Shown here: in pieces, positions 33,295-42,548 of the stretch
Position numbering within the stretch: position 1 is the first letter of the stretch
How the letters are laid out: each line of letters starts with the position of its first letter
Assembly (NCBI GenBank): GCA_018398585.1
Contig: JAGTTD010000001.1
Span: 15,254,501-15,318,500 of the forward strand
Origin: Simmondsia chinensis
Taxonomy: Eukaryota > Streptophyta > Magnoliopsida > Caryophyllales > Simmondsiaceae
Direction of reading: 5' to 3'
DNA length: 64,000 nt
Position numbers and translations under genes: made by a program
Notes under the pieces: generated by a model
Told to the model about the DNA's origin: nothing
What the model saw: only the letters and a program-made list of their open reading frames with translations
Databases searched by the model: none

Positions 33295-34273
33295 ATGATG
33301 ATGAAGGTTCAAAGAATTTGCTATTAGTTGCTTGATCTTTCTTTTTTTTTTTTTTCCGTATGTTCGCTTTCGTTTAGTGTCGCGTTGTTTGGATTTTGGA
33401 TTCAATGTGATTTTACTTGTTGATTCTTGCAGACGAGAACAATTAAGGTTAGCAACTTGTCAGATCTGGCTACTGAGAGAGAAATTCACGAGTTCTTCTC
33501 ATTTTCTGGCGATATTCAGCACGTTGAAATCCTCCGGTTTGCTCTCTCTTTCTCTCTCTCACTCCCTTTCTTTCTTTCTCTAACCCCTCTTTAGCAATTG
33601 GGTAATGGGGGTCAAGAAGGCTAAGAGTAATGTGGTAAGATTTTACCCTAGTCGGCAAAATCTCTTTGAGTCGTAATATAGGTAAGATTTAACCCCGTTA
33701 TCGCTTGTTATCCCTCTTTTCCAATTTGAGGGGCAGAGGAGAGGAGGATAAAGTTTCAATAAAATTTACACAATTTTCTTCTTATGCTTTTACTCATTTA
33801 CTTCTCTTTTATCTTTACTCCTCCTTATCAAACATATACAAACAAGGGTAGATAATCTTTTACCTTCCCACCTCTTTAGCCCCTTTACCCAGTTGGCAAA
33901 CAAAGCATAGAGTTTGAGTAAGCGTTTTAACTGTAGATTTGTGTTTTTTTTATGGACATATTATATTGGATTTAGATATATGAAATGAAATTATTGAGTG
34001 CAGTGAATCTGAGAAGTCTAGGACGGCGTATGTTACTTTCAAAGAATCAACGGCCCTTGAAATCGCTGTGTTGCTATCGGTAATCTCCCTTGTTTCTGTG
34101 AGATTCTTTTCTTTGTAATGTGGAATTGTTTTGTGTCATCAGCTTCCTGTTATAGAAATAGGAGATGATAGTTAAACGAAAAGAAAAATGCTTTGTGTAG
34201 AAAATATGGAATTATTTACACTGCTGATCTCTAATATTTTTAAATTTGTTCAAATTGGTCTCTCATTTTGGGG

Positions 34274-34306
<33 letters not shown>

Positions 34307-37300
34307 CAAAACGGTCCCTAATGTTTATGACTTTGTTCAAATTATTCCCTCAACTTTTCTTTTATTTAGAATGGTCCCTAATGTTTTATATTGTGACAAA
34401 TTGACCCCTCACTTGGTGACCAAAATTAGAGTAAAATTAAAAAAATAAGAGACTAATTTGTCATAAAATACAACATTAAAGATCATTTTGAGCAAAAGAG
34501 AAAAATGAGGGACTAAGTTGAACAAAGTTACAAAAATTAAGGACCATTTTAAACAAAAGAAAAGATGAGGAACCAATTTGAACAAACTTAAAAACATTAG
34601 GGACCAACCGTGTAAATAACTCTAATATTATGTTTATATACTCAATTTATATTGCAAAAGGTTATTTGACTGCAAGAAAATAAACTTTCTTGTAATTGTG
34701 TTATAATTTATCATGTATATAGGATGCTCAAATAGAAATAATTTGTGTGTACCAGTAACATTGGCAAATTGAAACTTCTGAGTTATTGAAATGGAAGGCA
34801 TGCAATTTTGATTGGGTTTCTTAACGTTTACATTTTTGCTTTTAATTATATGAGAACATCACAGTGGATTGCTTTTGAAAAGGGTTAGACCTATTCCGAT
34901 CACCAAATACGATTAAGTGGGTCTAAAGTTTCTTCTCCAGCTATTGTGGTGACTTGACTGGCAAAAGGAGCAAATGTGATCACTTAGGTTCCAACGAAAT
35001 TGGCCTTGCTATGTTAGATATTCATTGTTCTAGTTATATGGATTAGGACCCAGAATTTAATTTCTTCTCATTCTCATTGCAATTTGTAATTTAATTTGAT
35101 CACTCAAGTTGTTATGCTTGTTTTGGCTAGCACTAGTGCCCCTAGAATTATATTTCTGCTTGTGTGATTTACTTGACATGTCTAGGAGTTGTTTTATGGC
35201 CCATTCCTGCTTCATGCTTTCTCTATGCTTTCTTTATGCTTGCTCTGGGCTGCTTGCTATAATGCTCTTATTCTTTATGCTTCATGTTTGTATGCTTCTC
35301 AGGTTGGAGTCTCCTTTTAAGGGTAGCACCTTGAAGGGGTAAGGCTTTATACACCCCCCTCTGCCCCCCACCCTTTGCGACCCTGGATATTTGGGAGCCA
35401 TTGAGGCACTGGGTCGATTGTTGTTGCTGTTGTTACTGAAGTTGTTATGCGTATTTCTTCCTGACAAAATTGAAGTTGCTGATGTTCGTAAACCCTAGTT
35501 GATAGTGATCATTAGCCCCTGTAGTTATACTCATCTAAAAGCCACCTAAGAAGTACAAACACCCATTGAATAATAAAGACCACAAACTAAATGAGGGCTT
35601 TTGATCATGGAATGAAATGAAGGCTATTACATTGACTATTATTAATGGATTTTAAGCTAGCCATTGTGCAATTGTTAAACATAAGAGTACAACAACAACA
35701 ACAAATCCAGTGCCACAGGGGCTCCGGCCAATGCAGAGAGGGGGGGGGGGGGGGGGTGAGATGTACGCAGCCTAACCCCTTCACGGTGCTATCCTAAAGA
35801 GGCTGTGTCCGGGGACCCCTAACCTAAAATGCATAAAACAAGTGGGACAGAGAAAGCATAAAGTAACAACAAAGCAACAAGCAGCAAAGCACAGGGCACC
35901 GAGGAGCAACAAAAGACTGCACAAACAGCAAGCAACAACTAACAACACACAGCAGTAACAAGCAAAAGCAAACAAGCAAACATAAAAGCCTAAGGATGCT
36001 ATGGACTAGCTTAGTTGTGCTGCTCTATTCTAAACCTCTATATTAGCTACACTTATTCTAACCTTTCACTCAGCTCGATCTAAGGCCATATGCTCATTTA
36101 GTTTTGGGAGGGTGAGGTCGTGTCTAATCGTCTCCATTGGCCTGCCTCTCCCTCTTCTCTCATGTGTAGTATGGAGTTGCTCGCATCTCCTGATAGGGGC
36201 GGTGTTCGGTCTCCTTCTAACATGTCCAAACCACCGCAGATGTTGCTCCCTCAACTTATTCTCGATTGGGACTCCAAAATTGCTAATCATTAGAGTATTT
36301 TTCTTAAACAGGCTCCAAAATGAATTATATTGTGTTTTATTTATTGAAACATACTTGTAAATATATTTGCATGTCAAAAAATTAATAGTTCTATGGATCT
36401 TTATTCAACCTTTTGTAAATATAAGCCTAAAGAGTAACCTACATCTTGAGAAATGAAATGCGATTGCTGTTATATGTGTCCACAATGCATGACTGGCTTC
36501 TAAACTTCCAATTTCTTTCTTCCTACCAAACTGAGGGTCTGCCTAAATCAGTACTCTTTCGTGAGCTACATGTATGGATACTGCCTTTGCATAAAAACTT
36601 GGCAACTCTTGTGCAAGTTTCTTACTCTCATTTCTCAAACTTTTTTTAGGAAGACAAGGTCCTGTGTAAATTAGTGGGTGGAGGTATGATAATACTGGGC
36701 TCATATCCCTCACAGGGATTTGAAATCATGATCCCACCTAGAAGGGGAGAGTTCCTATCACTAGGCCTGCTCCAAAGAAACTCTCCTACTACCATATTGA
36801 AGCATGCAATGCAGTTTTTTTTTTTTTTTTTTTTTTTTTTCGGTTAAATATTGGCATAGCCGTAGTACAAACAGACAACTCGAAAAGATGAGCCCTTAGC
36901 CACCCCGTAAACGGAAGTGGGTACAAAAAAGAGACGAGATCAAACAGGGAACAAACAGGCACCAAAAGCAAAACACCCAAACAGAACACAACAGACACCA
37001 AGCACAGGCCAGACAAGACGTGCAAGAACAAGCTCAGACATGGATCTCAAATAAAGAGAAACCAGACGAACAACACGGGAAACAGGAGTAGGAGTTTTAC
37101 CTCTCATATGGAGGAATTCATATAGCTTTTTTGCACAGGGGTTAGGAAATTAGTATTTGGGTGTTCTAATTATCAATTTCCGGAAACTTTCTGTGTTCTT
37201 GAATGTTAGTTTTGTAAGTTCAGGTTTTCTTTTGTTGCATTCAGTTTCGTCGATCTGCTTTTGTTGAGTCGGTCATCTTGCTAGCTTTGGTGTGATATGG

Positions 37301-40300
37301 AGGAACCCCGCTTTTGTGATAGCACAATCGTGAGTGCATTGAGTCCACACAATCTGTGATAGATTCCATGAAGTGACCAGCGGCCAGGTTTGCATCGTAG
37401 TAATTACAAGATCCTATAATTTGGTTGAAGATACAAAGTTAATTTGGCAAATAGATTTACTAATTCCTTCCCTGGATGGATGCAAAAACTTCTAGAGTCA
37501 TGAAAAATAAGAATTTGGATTTGCTTGTAAGTTCTAAATTTACATTTTCTTGCAGTTTTCTGCATTGCAAAATGTTAACATGGAATCATATGTCAACTTT
37601 CACATGATCTAGGCTTTTTGCAACATACAGGTGAAAGACAAAAAAAAGTTTTTCTTTTTCCATTATCTTTCTGATGTAGCACAACTTGCTACTCAAAAAC
37701 ACAACTCAATTTTTATTTCATAAAAACTTAGACCTAATGAATTACACAACTCTGTTTATGGAAGGAACATACCTAGTGCCTCAAGGGCTCCCACCTACGC
37801 AGGGTCTTTTTTTTTTGGGGGGGGGGGGGGGGGGCCGATGTACGCAGCCTTCCCCATTTAGGGTGTTAACCTGAAGAGAAGCTGTTTCCCAGTGCCTCCA
37901 ACCTGAGGGTGAGGACTTCCTAGGAGGTCACCCATCCTGGTGCTCCTCTGTTTATAGAAAAAGCTAAACCCTATTGGATAACTAAATAGATAAATAAGAA
38001 AAAAAAATACTAAATTATTCTACTAATTAAAACAAGACTAAAATATCTTATTGACTTAAAAAATATATTCTAATCCAATCCTATCAATTACTCTATCCAA
38101 ATCTAATAAAATATCAAATTTTCCACAATCAATAATCCTCTTCTTCCGTGTTGCATCAATTCCCCCTTTGTCTAAAATATCTCGACCATGAGTTTTAAAC
38201 AAATGTAGGAAAAAGAAGTTGTAGCAAGCATTCCTCTGCATGCAAGGCTTGTCCTCGATGAAGTACAAAACTTTCGCTTTTTGGGATGTTGGCTTAACAA
38301 ACTCTTTAGGAATGATGAAATCAATAAAATTTTCAGAACACGCAACATCCATATTGTCGGGCAATTGGATGTGTTGTGACTCTTTGCAATGTTCTTCTTT
38401 TGCTTCATCTTTTATCCCTTCCTCTTCTTCTTTCACTTCATCTTTTATCTCTTCCTCTTATGTCACTTCTTTCTCCTCTTCCTCTTCCCCAACTTCTTTT
38501 GCTTCATGTTCCTCTTTATCTTCGACCTCATCTGTTTTTCCTTTGACTTTTGTGCATGATAGCAATTGGGGAAGAATACAATATTTTGTATCTGGATAAT
38601 AAGGAAGCTCATAAGTGGGTACAAGGGAGGAAGTTAGGGCAGTTGCATCATCATGATAAGCCCTAAGATACCCTTCGGATTTGTTTAGTGGAAGCACATA
38701 CAATGTACCTTTAAGTCTAGAAACATAATACGCATCAGGTAGCTATACATTGGAAGAAAACTGGATGCCAAACAAATTCCCACCAATGATAGGGATGTGA
38801 ATAGTTATCCTTAGTATATGGTCCATGCTTATTTGACTTGAGATAATCCAACTCTAAGGTTGAAGAGTAATTGGATGTGAGCTGATACTAGATATGGTAG
38901 ACATATGGATATTCATGAAGTGATAGAAATCGAATCGAACTAGGGTTGCAGACGTAGAAGGGTCAAGTTAGTGCACAAAGGTGTGGATTTCGAATTAGGG
39001 TTTTCGAACTAGGGTTTTAGGGTTTTCAAATTTGTGGATTTCGAATTAAGTTTTTTGAACTAGTGTTTTAGGGTTTTGTGGGGCTATAAACTTAAATCGA
39101 TTAGGAATCGATATGAGGCTAAAAACTCAAATTGGTCTTGGGATTTGGTTCAAATTGGGGTTTTTGGGTGGAGTATACGTTCGATTTGAGGATTGGGGAA
39201 CAAATTGAAGGAAAATTGTGGTTCTAGGATTTGGATGGCAAGGTTCGAGTTTTTAGGGTTATGAAATTGAAAAAGTGTTTGGGTTTTGGAAATCTGGGGT
39301 TAGGTTTTTTGAAATCTAGGGTTTTCAATACTGCGTAACTAGGTTAGGGTTTTGTGTAGGACAATGGTGGTGGTGTTTCGAAGTGGTGGGTGGTGGCGAT
39401 ATAGGTTAGGTTTTGAATTTGGGGGTTTGGCGTTCGAAATTGTATTCGCACTTGGTTAGGGTTTCGTGTGGAGGAAACGGAGGTGGGGTGACTCGGTGGT
39501 GGAGTCTGTGGGTTTTTAAAGAATTTTTGTTATTTTTTTGGGATGCCTAGGGATTTATTTTTTGGGAGGTGAGTGTTAATAATTAGGGATAGGTACCACT
39601 ACACCGTGGTAGTGGCAGGGAAAAAGATACTACTCAGCGGTAGTATCGCACACAACAGGCAGCGGCTATGGCAGCTTTTCTACGGTGGTCGAGAACTAGA
39701 GCTCTGATACCAAATTGCTGTAGCATAACTTGCTACTGAAATGCACAACTAAATTTTTATTTCATAAAAATTTAAAACTAATGAATTACAGAGGTCTATT
39801 TATAGAAAAGTTAAACCCTATTGGATAACTAAATAGATAAATAAAAAAAAAAAAACATTGAATTATCCTACTAACTAAAACAAGACTAAATATCTTATTG
39901 ACTTAAAAGATGCATTCCAACTCTATCCAAATATAATAAAATGTCAAATCTTCTTGAAAGCAAGCAACATACCCAGTGCTTCAAGGGCTCCCGCCTAAGC
40001 AGTGTCTGGGGGGGTGGGACGGATGTACGCAGCCTTCCCCCTTTAGGGTATTACCCTTGAAGAGAGGCTGTTTTCGAGTGCCCCCAACCTAGGGGTGAGG
40101 ACTTTCCAGGAGGTCACCCATCCTGGTACTGCTCTCGCCCAAGCACGCTTAATTTCGGAGTTCTAATGGGGTCCGGTGACGGCGTGTTGGTACCCTTTTT
40201 GGTAAAATATCAAATCTTCTATAATCAGTAATCCTCTTCTTCGATGTCGCATCAATTTCCCTTTCACTTCTATCCAAAACTAAGGAAGTCAAAGAAGATT

Positions 40301-42492
40301 TAACGTGGAATATCATTTATTTGTGGCTACTTTGGATCTGACACTAGTGCAAAGTTGGCAGCAATCAGGATCAATATTCTTTTTGAATTTGGTAAAATTT
40401 ACATACTCTGTGAATCTGGGAATCATCACATTCATCATGGGCTATTAGTACCCGCTTGAGTGTGCTGAGAGGGGTGTTGCTCGGGCTCTAATAAGCGTAG
40501 GGAATAAACCTAGAAATACTTCTCTGAAGTTAGTAACGTTATGGAGGCTTTTGAATCCAGTAAATGGGGCCTTCTTGGTGGGGTTGTTTTGACAACATTC
40601 ATTGCATATGCCTAAAATTTTGGAGACAATGACGCGTTGGATGCGGCAAATTTTAGCTGCAAGGATCGTTTTTGGGTGGGGGGCCTCTTTACTTCTTTTA
40701 TACCATGTTGTATTTCGTATAATTTAGTGGAGATTGAAAGTAGACTCAGTATTCAATGCCAGGATTCATACTAGCTTGCAATAATGACTGTCAACTGTTG
40801 CTTTTTGATATGTTAAAGTGCACTAATTGTTAAGAGTGTTGGACATCGACTTTCATGCAAAACTTTATGTTATACATATAAATACGTTTTTACTATATAA
40901 TGTAACAGCTCTTGCTGTTTTACTTGGCATAGGTTCATCTTTCTTTTCCCTGTTGTTGTGATTGTTTATGTTTGTGGACCTGATTTTATTAATGTTTTGG
41001 ATGAACTATAAAAGCCATTTATGGAGTGTAATATGGATAGCATCAAAAGGTGGATACCTTTTTATCATTTTGGTTTCCATACTTTAGTCTGAATATTGCT
41101 GTTTTAGGCTTATATTTTAGGTTCTTAATTGACCAGTTGTGAGCCTGCCTCTCTTAGGCTCCGTGTGAAATTTGGAAAATATTATGGAAAGAGAAAAAAA
41201 GAAGGAAAATACCTCTTTCATGTTTAGAAGGTGTGGAAAATGCAGTTGGAAAGAAGTTTCTAAGGAAAATTTTATGGAATATTTACATAACTTTGAGAAT
41301 TCTATTTTCCTTTTAAAATGAGAGCAAAGTTTGAGAAAAATCACATCATGCTTGACTTAGGACTAAATGCTTATAAAAGTGGACCAAGAATTGAAACAAA
41401 TACTGAGCGACCTGGTCTTTCATCGAGCTTTTCAGTTTACACTGCACTAGTATGTTAACATTTAAAATATATCTATTGCTACAAAATTGAGCTGGACAAG
41501 ATTGAAGATTGATAAACGGCCCCAATCAAGGACTAAGGAGTGGGCTAAGCAGTAACCGATCATGTTTGATTTATCTTAGACCGAAGTTCAATTTAAATCT
41601 GTGTTAAGGATTAGTATAGATCCAAATCAAGGACTGAGTATCAAGCCGAGGATTAACTAATCAAATCCGATTCGGTCTTAGATCGAGTTTCTCAATCCAG
41701 TTCAAACTAAAATCGACAAATGTGTAGATCAAGGGACCAAAGACCGGATAGAACAATGAATGGTCCAGTCAGGTGCGATCTTATATCAAATCTCTCGGTC
41801 ATATATAGAGCTATAATTTAACATTTAAATACATTTGTTACTATTTAAACCTAGATCATACCATAGTGAAGACTAATAAAGGTCCATATCAATGAGCTCC
41901 TTGCTATGGGTCGAACAACAATAGAGTGATTCATTCCAAGTCAGCCAGGATCGATCTTTGCATTTTGATTATGCTCATCACTTACTCTTAAGGCTTTGTT
42001 GAAATCAGAAAAATTTAGAGAGGATTTTCATTTAGAGTAAGTCATACTTCATGTTTAAAGTAGTTCTGCTTGCACTTGAGGTTCTTTGTGTTTATCCTCC
42101 ATTTTTGTATTAGTCCTTTTCTTATGCGTATTATGGTGCGCTTCAATTAAGTTTTATTTTTGTACCCTGCCATGGGCTAGCTTGTCCACACTCCTGTCAC
42201 CTTGCTGTTCCGTGTAAGGACCTTTGTGGTTGTACAACTTATGCTCTATTATTTTGTGCACTTTGCAGGGGGCAACCCTTGTGGATCAAATTGTGACAAT
42301 TTCTCCGGTGGAAAATTATATTCCAAGAGCCCAAATTCCGGTAATTTCATTGCCCTTATTTTGGAAGTTGTAATTATTCTGGTTATCTAAAGGGTTTTAT
42401 TTACTTATTTAGGAAGTAAGAATGGTTGAGAATGCTGCAAGCACAGCTCATGATGGGGATGTCTCACCAAATGTGGAGGTCAGCTCCTCCCT

Positions 42493-42548
<56 letters not shown>

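Larger units (their letters stand above)
37675..40254 (-). mobile_element. Non-autonomous LTR element (LARD-D) in intron 3, minus strand
   Basis: Two related LTRs, 37675-38158 and 39719-40254, open TGTAGCA on the plus strand and end near GCATCA. The primer site TGGTATCAGAGC (reverse complement of about 39699-39710) lies next to the right LTR and a polypurine tract (AAAGGGGGAAT on the minus strand, about 38159-38170) next to the left one, so the element runs right to left. The interior is about 1.56 kb with one Glu/Lys-rich frame and no enzyme motif. Each LTR contains its own SINE insertion. I saw no clean 5-bp target duplication. Confidence 0.8.
34080..42268 (+). other. Giant intron 3 of the RRM gene (8.2 kb), filled with mobile elements
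   Basis: The donor TCG|GTAATC and acceptor TTTGCAG|GGG are good consensus sites, and the RRM continues across the junction (VLLS to GATLVDQ). The other introns are 72-890 bp, so the length comes mainly from insertions: a foldback MITE, two LINE tails, a SINE relic, a poly(A) retroposon and an LTR element carrying two SINEs. The remaining stretches (34624-35105, 37100-37670, 40260-42260) contain AT-rich DNA with no recognised feature. Confidence 0.85.

Noticed and set aside
36066..36377. 103-codon minus-strand frame as a host gene
   Set aside because: Its content (LRWFGHV, RGRP, MALDRAE) is the C terminus of a LINE polyprotein; it is truncated and stops where the family continues.
40082..40195. 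Functional 5S rRNA gene
   Set aside because: The 5S match is altered at its start, lacks the gene 3' end and lies inside a SINE with target duplications.
37675..40254. 5S-bearing Cassandra-type TRIM
   Set aside because: The 5S part is not shared by the two LTRs at the same site; each copy is flanked by its own target duplication, so the 5S comes with a SINE and not with the LTR.
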